A DNA stretch of 64,000 nt from Erythroxylum novogranatense (GCA_029891385.1 CM057235.1:15800001-15864000); one strand, 5' to 3'. Counted from the first letter of the stretch, positions 35,081 through 46,487 are shown. Notes: generated from the letters alone by a model not told the origin. Numbers and translations: made by a program.

Positions 35081-35756
35081 GTAAATTGACACGGCTAATT
35101 TTTATTTAGAAATAATATTTGATGTTTAAAATTTTTATTTCACAAATAACTATTTTATAAAATTTACGCACCTCTGATTTAAATTTACAATATATTTATT
35201 AAATAATAACCCAAATTTGAAAATGATTTTATTTTAAAATCATTTATTTTATAATTTAAAATAATTAGAAACATTAAATTATAGTTTTAATTTAATATTA
35301 AATAGTTAAATTTTATGCTATTACATATTTAATGAATAATAAATTAGAATATAAAATAAAAATCAAAGTATTTTTTCATTTTCATAAATTATGAAAGTAT
35401 GAAGAAACTAAAATTAAAATTAGTAATAGAGCCCTTAATAATTAAGTAACTAAAATCATTAAAGGAAGAACCTTGCACCTTGTGTTCGAATAATACGATA
35501 AATATTTGTCTTTTGTTGATTTAAGATGACAAAATAATTTTAAATTTAAAACTCTTAATCTTTAAATTAAAAACTTTATAATTTTTAAAATTTTAATTTT
35601 GGTTAATAAATAATGACAGAATACATATGATATACGATAGATTAATTGAAAAGTATTTAAATAATGATTCATTACAACTTTTAAAATCAATCAAACTAAT
35701 TAAATATAATTTAAATTAATAATTTATTATAATTAAAATCAAAATAATTTAAATTC
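35081..35756. other. AT-rich flank with Tat target site
   Basis: No gene or repeat recognised. It ends in AATTC (35752-35756), the left copy of the Tat-like element's 5-bp target duplication. Confidence 0.6.
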
Positions 35757-36185
35757 TGGTCGGGTCGGTCATACTAGGGCCCGAACCCAGTCTCAACGAT
35801 ACATGGGACGATCGATCCAATCCTCAAAGATCAGTCTTATACCTATGCCAAGCCCAGGTCCAGTCCATGATCTCTTTGATCCATTCGCAGGTGAGAGTCT
35901 CCCATGCAAACACGTAAAGACTTAAACCTAGTTATCGCTCCATATATAAGGTGTAATTCTACCATAATAAAGGTACGCAATCACAATTCTATTCTTCTCT
36001 GCATACGGCGACATCACCTTCATCGGGAAAGACTAACTTGAGCGTCGGAGGGGCTAATCGGGACACAACCCCCGACGAGCCTTCTTTATTTTGCAGGGAT
36101 ATTCATGTCGAAGTTATTACAGCAAGCAGCCGACTCCATGGATCCAAACGGCAACGTTCAGTTCTACCAGAATCCGGCAGAACCA
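35757..36185 (+). repeat. 5' LTR of Tat-like element
   Basis: TGGTCGGGTCGGTC...GGCAGAACCA, 429 bp, with a TATA-like box TATATAAG at 35943-35950. It differs from the 3' LTR by scattered substitutions and no indels. Confidence 0.95.
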
Positions 36186-36187
36186 AT

Positions 36188-36204
36188 TGGCGCCCACCGT
36201 GGGG
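36188..36204 (+). other. primer-binding site of Tat-like element
   Basis: TGGCGCCCACCGTGGGG begins two bases after the 5' LTR. The TGGCGCC start is the complement of a tRNA 3' end; which tRNA was not determined. Confidence 0.75.
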
Positions 36205-36251
36205 CCCGACTTTAAGGCACCACGTCCAGAAATACACAGATCAGTTAGGCG

Positions 36252-38323
36252 GTGGCGACAAACCCTGATATAGCCGCTGTCGCAGCTCTGGCGATGCAAC
36301 GCATGGGTTTGCAATTACCCGCAACCCTGCCGTTTGCGCCTCATGTTTCCCGCACGGAATCTTCAGACCCGAATGATCAACCGCAACCTCAAACCTTGGA
36401 ACAAGAAGAACATAGCGTAGCTTTGGAGGATAACGCTGCACTCAATATGCGCCCAAATCTTCAACACCGATCGGATGCAGATCCTCTTCCGCCTGTACAC
36501 ACCTCCCTCACCCGAAAACAGATTGAGGAAACGACTGACCTGTTGATTCGCCAGATTTTGTAGTCTCGGTAGCACAACAAAGTGATCGTCTGCTGACGAT
36601 AAACCGCATGGCGGATCAAAGAATGACGACCGATCGCCACCCAACCGAAGACCTAGAGAAAATCGTGGATGATCGGATTAACGCAACCATAAGCTTCCGC
36701 CGGATCGCCTGACGACACAAGATCTGACTCTCCTTTACTTCGAATCTTGGATAGCCTCGGTAGCCGCACCAAAATCTCGACACTGAAAATACACTTTGGA
36801 AAGACCGACCCTTGGACTACCTACAACACTTCCAGTCCATAATGAATCTACATTGTGTTCCGGACGCCATTCAGTGTAAGGCTTTCTGTACGGCCTTCCA
36901 AGAAGGAGCTCGGCGATGGTTTAATAGCTTACCCCCGAGCTGTATCACATGTTTTGAAGATTTCAGATTATTATTTCTGAACCAGTTCGCCACTGGTAAG
37001 CGGCCACAGAAGACAGCTTTGGAGGTAATGCAAATGACCCAAGGAAGAAACGAAAGTTTACGGGAGTTCATCACTCGGTTCAATAACGAAGCGGTCGAGG
37101 TCCTCGACCTCACTTGCTCGTCCATGTTGGCAGCACTTATGAACAATACGAGGGATGAGGAGTTCAAAAAGTCGTTAGCCCTGGATCAACCCCGATCCGT
37201 TCAGGAAATAAGAAACAGGGCGGATAGGTACATTCAGCTTGAAGAAGTGCTGAAAAATACGAGGCGTCGGATGGATGATCGCTCGCCAAACGATAGAGCG
37301 AGCAATTTACACAAGCAGCAAAAAGGTCAGTTGACCTGGAGAAAGCCGACCGATCGACAGGGATATCGACAGGAGCTCACCTCGCTTAACAGGCGATATG
37401 CAGAGGTACTGGCGGCCATGAGAGCGGATGGAGAAACTATCCGAGAACCCGATAAAATGAAGACTCCCTCCAAGGATAGGAACCCCAATTTATATTGTCG
37501 TTTCCACAAAGACGTCGGTCATGATACGGAAGATTGTTGGCAATTGAAAAAAGAAATCGAATTCCTCATACAAAGGGATGTCGATCGAGATAACGAGCAT
37601 AAGAACGGTCAACCCAACAACAGACGACAAAATTGGAGACAGAATGATAGAAATGATGGAGGAAGACAGAATGCGAATACAGACAATCGACGCGAAGAGA
37701 GAGGACGATCAAGGGAAAGAGACGACAGAAATGTTGAACAACAAGATGACCGACCGACTGGGGTCATTAACATGATATTTGGTGGAAACGCAGCGGGGGG
37801 ATCCACTACTAAAGGGAGAAAGAGATATGCTAAACAGGTCGGTAGAGACTCATCAACCAAAAGGCCGAGGGAGAATGATGGGATGATATCGTTCGACGAG
37901 TCCGACCTTGATGGTGTAAGTTGTCCTCATGATGACGCCCTCGTTGTAAATCTGAACATGGACGGCTACGAGGTGAAGCGGGTGATGATTGATACGGGCA
38001 GATCGGTCGACTTGTTGTATTATGAGGCCTTCAAGCAGATAGAGGTACCCGAAGATCGACTACTGCCTATAGACGGACCTATTAAAGGGGTAACTGGAGC
38101 ATCAACCTACCCATTCGCCCAAGTCCATTTAAAAGTGAAGTTCGGGCAAAAGCCGTGTCAAATAGAGAGGGATGTTGAATTCCTAGTCGTGAAGTTTCAG
38201 GGGGCGTACAATGCAATAATCGGACGAGCTACCCAGAACTCCCTTAGAGCGGTCATCTCTACCTACTACCAAGCGATGAAATTCCCAATGCCTCATGGAA
38301 TCGGTACTGTCAGGGGTCAGTAG
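36252..38323 (+). pseudogene. Tat-like gag and protease
   Basis: A first frame (36252-36563, N-terminal gag) is followed by shifted sequence and then a long frame from 36812. The gag core has DYLQHFQSIMNLH, FCTAFQEGARRWFNSLP and SLREFITRFNNEAVEV. The single zinc knuckle is CRFHKDVGHDTEDC (about 37500-37540), followed by a basic Arg/Asn/Asp-rich stretch. The retropepsin-like protease has its active site at VMIDTGRSVDLLY (about 37985-38020; DTGSS is usual) and IIGRATQN. The TAG at 38321-38323 separates it from RT in the same frame. Gag would form the particle; the protease would cleave the polyprotein. Confidence 0.88.
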
Positions 38324-39600
38324 AGAATCGCAAGGGAGTGCTACTTAGCAGAAACGAAAACATTAGACGGGGCGGTAGTCCTGACGAGCTCTCTTGATGC
38401 GAGAGCCGATGAGGAGATGGATAGAATGAACCCAGTGGAAGAAACGCAGTGGGTCGTATTGGACGAAGCCGATCCCTTTAAATTCACAAGCCTAGGTTCC
38501 GAGCTTCAGAAAGACCTCATTAAAGAAATCACGGACTGTTTGGTGGAAAATAGATCGGTCTTCGCTTGGGTACCAAGCGATATGCCTGGAATTTCTCGAT
38601 CGATCGCCTCGCACTCACTTGGTATTCGACAAGGTTACAAGCCGGTTAGGCAAAAGAAGCGATCACACTGCAAGGAGCGACAGGAAGTGATCGGGAAAGA
38701 AATAGAGAAACTACTTGAAGCCGGGTTCATCCGAAAAGTCAAGTACCCCGAATGGCTCGCCAATGTGGTGTTGGTGAAGAAGAAAAATGGGAAGTGGAGA
38801 ATGTGCATTGACTTCACTGACCTGAACAAGGCATGTCCAAAGGACAATTTTCCTCTACCAAAGATCGACCAGCTAGTAGATTCCACCTCCGGGCATGAAC
38901 TTCTCAGCTTCTTGGATGCTTTCTTAGGCTACCATCAAATTCAGATGAGCCTCGAAGACGAGGAGAAGACTGCCTTCATAACCGACCAGGGCACGTATTG
39001 TTACCAAGTAATGTCATTCGGCTTGAAGAATGCGGGGACTACTTATCAACGGCTCGTCATGGAGGTCTTCAAAAAATAGATAGGTCGATCTGTTGAAGCT
39101 TATGTAGATGATATGGTGTTAAAAGTAAGACGGCTGCCGAGCATGTGGGAGATCTAAAAGAATTCTTCCAAACCCTTGACAAATTTCAGATGAAGCTGAA
39201 CCCGAAAAAGTGTCTTTGGGGTGGCATCAAGAAAATTCCTGGGATTCATGATTACTCAACGGGGGATTGAAGCTAATCCAGAGAAGATCGAAGCCATCGT
39301 CCAAATGCCTTCGCCACGATGCTTGAAAGAAGTCTGATATTATTGGTCGGATAGTCTCCTCGTGATTCGTTTCCAAATTGGGGGACAAGTGCCTCCCATT
39401 TTTCAAAATTTTAAGGAAGGCGGATGTAACCCAGTTTCAGTGGCCGGAGAAGTGCGAAAGAGCCTTCCAGCACTTAAAGCATTATCTAACAAGCCCACCT
39501 GTTCTGCAGAGCCCCGTCGAGGGAGAAACCCTGATTATCTATCTGGCGGTCACAGAGGGGTCAGTCAGCGCGGTTCTGGTTTGATCGGACGGTAAGGAGC
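38324..39600 (+). pseudogene. Tat-like reverse transcriptase
   Basis: It continues the protease frame. Motifs: EAGFIRKVKYPEWLANVVLV, WRMCIDFTDLNKACPKD, FLDAFLGYHQIQM (catalytic Asp), SFGLKNAGTTYQR and YVDDM (39101-39115, catalytic pair intact). Defects: TAG at 39077-39079 (Gln expected), a one-base loss in the A-run at 39121-39124, another shift near 39220, and a TGA at 39582-39584 where Arg (CGA) is expected. The thumb/connection (EKCERAFQHLKHYLTSPPVL) is readable at 39450-39520. Confidence 0.88.
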
Positions 39601-40300
39601 AATTTTTGATCTACTACGTCAGCAAGGTATTGAGTGGACCAGAAACACGATACACACCCATAGAAAAGTTAGCTCTCTCCTTGATAACTGCAGCACGGAA
39701 ATTGAGACCGTACTTTCAAAGTCATACCATTAAGGTGTGGACCGATCAGCCTGTCAGGCAATGCCTCCAAAAACCTGAGACATCCGGATGGTTAATAAAA
39801 TGGGTGGTAGAGATGGGAGAGTTCGACATACAACATAAGCCCCGGACGACGATTAAGGCACAGGTATTGGCAGACTTCATTGCAGAGATGAGCCAACCCA
39901 GCTCGCAGGGTGAGCAGTTCCCTGCCTGGAGCTTGTTTGTCGACGGGTTGTCCAATTCTGAAGGATGCGGGGCAGGAGCGGTATTGATCAACCCGCATAA
40001 GGAAGAGAAGGTGGAATACGCCCTTCGACTAGAATTCAAGGCCTCCAATAATGAGGCAGAATATGAGGCTCGGATAGTCGGTCTCCAACTGGCTAAGGAA
40101 ATGGAGGTAAAGCATCTAAAGATATATAGCGATAGCCAAGTGGTGGTCGGCCAAGTCATTCAAGGCGATGAAGCCAGGAACAAAGATGATCGAGTACCGG
40201 AACTAGTAAAGTGGGAGTTAAGTAATTTGAGCGAAGATTCGATCAACGAGGATAGAACGAGCTCAGAATGCTAAAGCGGATGCGCTCTCCAAGATGGCCT
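39601..40300 (+). pseudogene. Tat-like RNase H plus archaeal-type RNase H
   Basis: The first RNase H (39606-39850) reads IYYVSKVLSGPETRYTPIEKLA and IKVWTDQPVRQ. The second (39925-40300) is the archaeal-type domain: WSLFVDGLSN (first Asp), NNEAEYEARIVGLQLA (Glu), KIYSDSQVVVGQV (Asp) and, after a frameshift near 40255, AKADALSK (last Asp). The dual RNase H is diagnostic for the Tat lineage. The frameshift separates the last catalytic Asp. Confidence 0.9.
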
Positions 40301-40404
40301 CCGATCGAGATGCCAAAAATAACGTTCTAGTCGAATGACTAGATCGTCCTAGCATTCAAAAAGCCAAGGAAGTTCTTGATATAAATACCGGTTGATCGAG
40401 TTGG

Positions 40405-41644
40405 ATGGAACCGATCAGACGGTATCTCCTAGAGGGAACACAACCGGAAAACACCTCAGAGGCCAAGAAATTGAGAATAAAGGAGGTTGAATACGCGATC
40501 ATAAACGAAGCCCTGTACAAGCGATCTTATGACTGGCCACTACTGCGATATTTAAGCGAAGAAGAAGCGGAACACGCAATGGCCGAAGTCCATGAAGGAA
40601 TGTGTGGAAACCACATAGGGGGCAGAATGTTGGCACATAGGCTGATTCGACAAGGGTATTACTGGCCGACAATGAGAAAAGACTGCCAGGATAAAGTCGA
40701 CCGCTGCGAGGCTTGCCAGAGAAATAGTGACTTGTCTCACCAGCCGACCGAGAGGATGCAGATAGTGAGTCATCCTATCCCTTTTGCTCAATGGGGAATG
40801 GATATACTGGGGCCCTTCCCTCTCGGACCCTGACAGAAGAAGTTTGTGGTAGTGGCAGTAGAGTACTTCACCAAATGGGTAGAAGCAGAAGCGGTCGCTA
40901 CAATTACCGAGCAGAAGGTGGAGAACTTCGTAAAGAGAAATATACTAACTCGCTTCGGGATGCTCATGGTGTTGGTTACAGACAACGGTCGGCAGTTCGA
41001 CAATGAAAGGTTTAGAGATTTCTGTGACCGACTGAAGATAAGGCTACAATTGACCTCAGTGGCTCACCCCCAAAGCAACGGTCTCGCAGAGAACACGAAA
41101 AAAAAAGATAATGAGTGCTCTTAAGAAGCGCCTAGACGGACGAAAGACTTGGGTGAAAGAGCTGGATGAAGTGTTGTGGGCATACAGAACCACACCAAAT
41201 GGAGCCACTAGGGAAACACCATTCAGGATGATCTTTGGGGCAGAAGCCCTAGTTCCAGTAGAAGTGGTGTTACACAATCAAAGAGTATCGAGCTATGAAG
41301 AAGAGCGGACTAATGAAGCCCGCCGAGCCAAACTCGTGCTTCTAAGCGAAGACAGAGATAGGGCAGCCGCTCGTTCGGAAGCCGTCGGTGAGCGGCGAGT
41401 TCTACAATGTAAGAGTAAAGTCGAGCGACGTGAAGGTCGGTGGGTACATCCTGCGAAAGGCCGAAGCGGCTGGGAAACACCCTGGAAAGCTCGGACAGGC
41501 GTGGGAAGGACCCTAACAGGTGATCAAGCAAACAGGGCATGGTGCTTACATCCTACGCGATCCGAACGGAAAGATTTTATCAAGGCCATGGAACTCTCGA
41601 AATTTGAAGGCATTCTACCAGTAGATAAGTTTTATTTCAGTTAA
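40405..41644 (+). pseudogene. Tat-like integrase
   Basis: Zinc-binding part: HEGMCGNHIGG...RCEACQ (about 40590-40725). Catalytic triad: Asp in WGMDILGPFP, Asp in VTDNGRQFDN, Glu in GLAENT (about 41090). Breaks: TGA at 40831-40833, an A-run (41098-41106) that shifts the frame, and another shift near 41380, after which the C-terminus (KLGQAWEGP, GAYILRDPNGK) continues in a different frame. No chromodomain, as expected for Tat. It would insert the cDNA into the genome; this copy cannot. Confidence 0.88.
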
Positions 41645-41814
41645 TGTTTATTCATTACTGTTTTTGTACAAAACCTGTGGGTACCTTTTTCCTGTCCCTG
41701 CCAGACAGGTTTTTTAACGGCCCACGTCCTCATTATCATCAATAAAGGGGTTTTCAGATTTCTTGGCAATAAAAATTTCCATTATATGTGGCAAAGAGTA
41801 GAAAATCCAATCAG

Positions 41815-42462
41815 CCATCGCTCAGCATCTCCATAGATCGACTACGGTCGATCGGATCTCCAAGACAAGATCCTTGGAACCCTCACTGGCCTCGACATAG
41901 ATCGACTACGGTCGATCGATCTCCAAGATAAGATCCTTGGAACCATCGCTCGGCCTTGACATAGATCGACTACGATCGATCGGGTCGCCAAGACAAGATC
42001 CTTGGGACCCTCACTGGCCTCGACATAGATCGACTACGGTCGATCGATCACCAAGACAAGATCTTCGGGACCATCGCTCGGCCTCGACATAAATCAACTA
42101 CGGTCGATCCGGTCGCCAAGACAAGATCCTTGGGACCCTCACTGGCCTCGACATAGATCGACTACGGTCGATCGGTCGCCAAGACAAGATCCTTGGGACC
42201 ATCGCTCGGCCTCGACATAGATCGACTACGGTCGGTCGGGTCTCCAAGACAAGATCCTTGGGACCCCTCGCTCGGCCTCGACATAGATTGACCACGATCG
42301 GTCGGGTCGCCAAGATAAGATCCTTGGGACCCTCACTCGGCCTCGACACAAATCGACTACAGTCGGTCGGGTGGCCAAGACAAGATCCTTGGGACCATCG
42401 CTCGGCCTCGAGTACAGATCGACCAGGTTGCCAAGACAAGACCCTTGGAACCATCGATCGTC
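41815..42462. repeat. 64-bp tandem repeat array (about 10 units)
   Basis: CATAGATCGAC starts recur at 41832, 41896, 41960, 42024, 42088, 42152, 42216 (all 64 bp apart), then 42282 and 42347. Most units contain GATCGACTACGGTCGATC, a 7-bp inverted repeat with a 4-base centre, and AAGATCCTTGG. For the first units two variants alternate (CCCTCACTGGCCTC and CCATCGCTCGGCCTC), giving a 128-bp higher-order period. The array sits between integrase and the antisense ORF. Confidence 0.93.
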
Positions 42463-42688
42463 ACTGACTAACGCTCACCCAAAGATCCTAAGACAAAATT
42501 TCAGATCGTCCGACCCTATTATCACTCGGTCGTCACGCATCGAGAGCATTCATTCGCAACCTACCATTCGAGGGGAGAAATATTCAACACGCCAAAAATA
42601 ATCAAAAATGAGTTTTTATTTCTTGGAGCAAAAGATTCTGGCCACAAGCCCGACCAGATGAGCCTTACACAAAATGAAACAATCACTC
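42463..42688. other. spacer between tandem array and antisense ORF
   Basis: No gene seen; it holds the 3' untranslated end of the antisense transcript if one is made. Confidence 0.4.
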
Positions 42689-44091
42689 TCATTCTTTCGG
42701 AGGAGAAGTAGGGCCAGCAACGGGAGCAACCGGATCGGCAGGGGAGGAAGGGCCCGCATCCGAATCTGGAGGAAGAAAAGAAGGGCCAACAACCAGGTCA
42801 ACAGAGGAAGGGTCGACAGCAGGATTGGCCAAGGGAAGAGAAGGGCCGACAATTGGGTCAAGAGGAGCTGGCAGCAGAGAGACATCCTCTTCTTCTTCTT
42901 CCGAGCTCAGATCCAACTCCTCGTCCGGAACAACGGTCTGCGCCCCCAAGGCCCTCTCCTTCATTCCCTCCAACGAAAGGCCGAGAGTAGGAAGCAGCAG
43001 CTCGGCATAATCTTCAAATGAAGGCCGCTCCCACCCATCGGGAACGTGAATCTCATGGCACTTCTTCATGATCGAAAGGGTTACGTCGTAGGCGAGCTCT
43101 AGGCATTCCGCATTTAGATTTCTTCTCTTCCACCGTTTGATCACCTCGATTCTTTGCCTTTTAACAGAGCATCCCAACTTCGTCAACACCTCCTCGGTCC
43201 TGCGCTTGCTTTCCACCGCTACATGACAGTCTTGGAAGAACTTCTCTTTAAGCTTCCTCTCCAACTCCATCTTCCCCTCCAATACCTCGCACACCTTGAC
43301 CAGCTCGCCCTTCGCTGCAATCGCCTTGATCCTCTCCTCCTCCCCCGTATTAAATTGAGCTTTCAAAGCACTCATCGCTTCCTCTCGAATCTTCTTCTCC
43401 TCCTCTAAGGAAGAATTCTGAGCCTGAAGAAGGTCTCTCCCCTCTTTCACCTCCGAAAGCTCGTCCTTCAAAGTCTTCGTCTGCTCATGAAGGTCCTGAA
43501 CTTCCTGGTCCATAGCCTCCAGACGCTGCACCACCGCAAAGGACATCACCGAGCTCCGTATACAACTACGAAGGAGTTGAGACCCAATCTCCTGATTACT
43601 CTTCTTATCCATGTTCTGCTCGTCCACGGGGGGAGTAATCCTCTCAGCAATGTGGTGGGACACGTCGAGGTCCCCAATCGAGGAGATTTTGGCCAGCTTG
43701 ATCAAAGACTCCCACTGCCCGGCGTTAGTCGCTTGACTTTTCCCTTTGCCCTTCTTCTCTTTTGCCTTCCCACCTTGACCAGACGGGTCGGATGGAAGAT
43801 CACGGAGTCGGATCAGTCTCTTCCTCTTAAGAGGAGGCTCCACTTCCTCCTCCTCCTCTTCTTCTACACCTGCTCGGCCCGTACTCGCTGGTACGATCGG
43901 CAACAACGCCAACCTCGCAGGACTGTCCTCAACAGGTGAAAGGGCCAAAGACACTGTAGAACGGCCGAGCTCCACCGGCGGAGCAGAGCCTTCACCAGTC
44001 TCCGCCTCCTTTCCCTTCTTTTTCCCCGCGGCCTGATTTTTGGATTTAGGGGGAGCGGCGGGCCCGGCATAATCCTCTATTCTCACCATGG
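42689..44091 (-). pseudogene. Tat antisense ORF, exon 2 (copy 2)
   Basis: A 466-codon open frame from Met at 44089 to the stop at 42689. Residues 1-50 are basic/Pro-rich with Lys clusters, 75-125 hold acidic (EEEEEEVEPP) and basic (KRKR) patches, about 185-345 form a long coiled coil (heptad Leu, Glu/Lys-rich), about 346-400 contain CLELAYDVTLSIMKK and SFEDYAELLLP, and the tail is Ser/Pro/Asp-rich. The frame itself is intact. It likely starts as exon 2, since a good splice acceptor (TGCAG) lies 2 bases upstream of the Met. Product: uncharacterised gypsy-associated protein; function unknown. Confidence 0.85.
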
Positions 44092-44172
44092 CTGCACGGC
44101 AACAAACACAAATCAGAGGAAGATAGCAATAATCAAAACAAGCAGTAAATAACTAAACTACACAGGGTCAAC
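44092..44172 (-). other. predicted 81-nt intron of Tat antisense ORF
   Basis: On the minus strand GTTGACCCTG (44172) to GTGCAG (44092). Splicing joins exon 1 in phase 1 to ACC ATG GTG and keeps the frame open, whereas reading through meets TGA at once. An equivalent interval exists in copy 1. Confidence 0.6.
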
Positions 44173-44955
44173 TAGACAGGGAAGCTTCCTCTCCTAGCCC
44201 GCTAATCCGTGGTAGGGGGTCGAGAAGAAAAGAATTGGCCGAGGCCCCCAGAAATAGCCCTGGACGAGCCGAGCGAAGTCGTATCGACCAAGCGCTTTTA
44301 TACGACTAACTACTATCCACTCCTCCCTACTAAGGGATATGCTCGACACGTCATTCCACTGCTCGGCTAAAGGATACCTCCACGACTGAGACTCGGAGGA
44401 GGACCCTGGGGGCTTCACAAAGAAATACTTTGTCTGCCAATAAGAGACCTTTGAAGCTGTCCCGGTCGGCCGATACCGAGCATCTCAGTACTGCAGAGAA
44501 GGGATCCCGGCTCCAGAGATCGGACTCTGACTTAGTCTCAAGAAATGGCGCAGGACGCCAATCGAAGGAGGGTAGCCGAACTGGTGACACAACAACGCCA
44601 GACCGTTAATAAACCTCCAGCTATTCAGAGGAATTTGGCTCGGCATTAGTTGATAGGTCGTGCACACCTCGTCGACGATCGGGGCGTACGGAAGCGTCAT
44701 ACCACCCACCGAGAAGAAACTATCAGAAACGGAAAAATATCCACTCAAGTTGCTGTGGATACGCTCGTTCTCCAGAGCCAGCCGGGGTCCCCAGGACACG
44801 GGGATGTTATATCTGAGTATTGACCGATTCAGTTCCCTTACGGTCATCGTTGATGCATTTCTTGGCGGCGCCTCCACAACCAACTCATCCTTTCTCTCTC
44901 TCGTCGATATTTCTTCGACACCTTCTACCATACTTCTGGAACTGGCAGTCGACAT
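44173..44955 (-). pseudogene. Tat antisense ORF, exon 1 (copy 2)
   Basis: The ATG at 44955 (MSTASSRSMVEG) is the start shared with copy 1. Conserved blocks: TMTVRELNRSILRYNIP, WGPRLALENERI, MTLPYAPIVDEV, SWRFINGLALLCHQFGYP, GVLRHFLRL, KYFFVKPPGS and WRYPLAEQWND. A single nonsense change (TGA at 44485-44487, copy 1 has Arg) and a frameshift near 44240-44280 break it. Joined with exon 2 the ancestral protein would be about 727 residues. It is transcribed, if at all, from the 730-bp region next to the 3' LTR, opposite to gag-pol. Confidence 0.82.
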
Positions 44956-45690
44956 GTTTACCAAGAAGAGACTTTTGAAAAGAAAAGCTTAGAGGAAGAA
45001 GGACGCACCTATTTAGTGAATGGAGAAGGGGAAATCGAACGACAGTTGACGGAAATTTCTGGGAATTAAGGGCAAGAAAGAACAAATGAAAACATAGTGA
45101 GAGTAAGAACGAAGCAAACGTGAAGAAAACCAAACAGTTTGTCGATCCTGAATTATAAGGGAACACTCGAATAGCGATCCAATCGAAGTGCGATGTGTGG
45201 AGAAAATTCGAGCTATGCTTGGACACGCGGCATAATTTGAGCCAAGGAGAATTAGGGTTGTTCAAAATCCGGAGTGGCGCGACAGTTGAGAGGACGTACG
45301 GGACAGCTGCACAACGGTTACAAGGATGATACGCTTTAGATTCTGAAAAGCCGTCAGAAGGCACGCGCCGTCAAACAATAATTGCTCCACGTACCACCAC
45401 GCGCTCACTAATGATGACCCCCCGACCTACTTAGGCACGGGCTATCGTGCAATAAACGCCAATGCCGACCGAGTAGAGACATTCAGCCGACCAATCCCAA
45501 TACGAGCGGTTACGCACCGCTCGTCGAAATCCGATCGATCGGGCTTATTACGAGCTGTTCATGGACGAGCCATAATGTCAATATTCGACCGATCAGGCCT
45601 GCCCCAAACTATCTTACGGACGAGTTACAAGACACGCACATACTCCTTTGACCCTTCTCTTTGCTCAGACTCGAGGAGTAGGGGGGCTTA
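44956..45690. promoter_or_regulatory. Tat 3' region between antisense ORF and LTR
   Basis: It should contain the antisense promoter, but no clear TATA box was picked out. Matches copy 1 at 7174-7826. It ends with the polypurine tract GAGGAGTAGGGGGG (45674-45687). Confidence 0.5.
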
Positions 45691-46119
45691 TGGTCGGGTC
45701 GGTCATACTAGGGCCCGAACCCAGTCTCAACGATACATGGGCCGATCGGTCCAATCCTCAAAGATCAGTCTTATACCTATGCCAAGCCCAGGTCCAGTCC
45801 ATGATCTCCTTGACCCATTCGCAAGTGAGAGTCTCCCATGCAAACACGTAAAGACTTAAACCTAGTTATCGCTCCATATATAAAGTGTAATTCTACCATA
45901 ACAAAGGTACGCAATCACAATTCTATTCTTCTCTGCATACGGCGACCTCACCTTCAACGGGAAAGACTAACTTGAGCATCGGAGGGGCTAATCGGGACAC
46001 AACCCCCGACGAGCCTTCTTTCTTTTGCAGGGATATTCACGTCGAAGTTACTACAGCAAGCAGCCGACTCTATGGATCCAAACGGCAAAGTTCAGTTCCA
46101 CCAGAATCCGGCAGAACCA
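45691..46119 (+). repeat. 3' LTR of Tat-like element
   Basis: 429 bp, same ends as the 5' LTR, followed by the AATTC target duplication (46120-46124). Confidence 0.95.
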
Positions 46120-46124
46120 AATTC

Positions 46125-46487
46125 AAATTTAATTAATTTATGTTAGATTTAAAAGTTAAATTAAATTTTGATTATAATAATATTTGATTAGGGATGCTTA
46201 TTCTAACAATTTTTTGTAGGAATTGTATGACCTTTTAACCATTAAAATATCTCATTCTCTTTTTATTAATAGACATCCATTTGAAGTAGCGGCCTCCTTG
46301 ATATATATTGTATTGTTACCTCCTCCTGAAGAAATGGCCTATGTCACCAATTGGTGGGACACCGTATCAGTGAGGCAGTGGCGTATGTCACCTCAACCAC
46401 AGAGCCCTTGACGCGTCCAAGGCTCCAAGGAATGAAGTTTCGGTGGGGCTGGGGGTTGACGTTTATTCGCTATCATAAAACGTTCCT
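46125..46487. other. host sequence between Tat and copia insertions
   Basis: AT-rich, then moderately GC-rich after 46280 with two related 13-mers (GGCCTATGTCACC, GGCGTATGTCACC). A 62-codon frame (46223-46411) has no recognisable domain. This is pre-insertion upstream DNA of the glycosyltransferase locus; it continues at 52659. Confidence 0.5.

Larger units (their letters stand above)
35757..46119 (+). mobile_element. complete Tat-like Ty3/gypsy retrotransposon (10363 bp)
   Basis: Two 429-bp LTRs (35757-36185, 45691-46119) are flanked by AATTC on both sides (35752-35756, 46120-46124). In order: primer-binding site, gag, protease, RT, RNase H, second archaeal-type RNase H, integrase, 64-bp tandem array, antisense ORF, polypurine tract. 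The extra RNase H and antisense ORF are hallmarks of the Tat lineage. I count 16 differences between the LTRs (about 96% identity), implying insertion of order 1-3 million years ago with usual plant rates (inference). Several stops and frameshifts make it non-autonomous. Confidence 0.95.

Noticed and set aside
41815..42462. Regular repeats that could suggest a CRISPR array
   Set aside because: Units are contiguous with no unique spacers, and the context is a plant retrotransposon.
42098..42467. Repetitive open frames on both strands (minus peptide with SWRP repeats)
   Set aside because: They arise from the 64-bp tandem array in the Tat 3' region and shift frame with it.
43154..43939. Plus-strand open frames of 84-150 codons
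   Set aside because: They are shadows of the antisense coiled-coil exon, whose codon pattern and homology to 4789-6129 support the minus strand.
46223..46411. 62-codon frame preceded by a splice-acceptor-like TTTTTTGTAG, possible host exon
   Set aside because: No domain, no partner exon and no donor site identified; left as unassigned host DNA.
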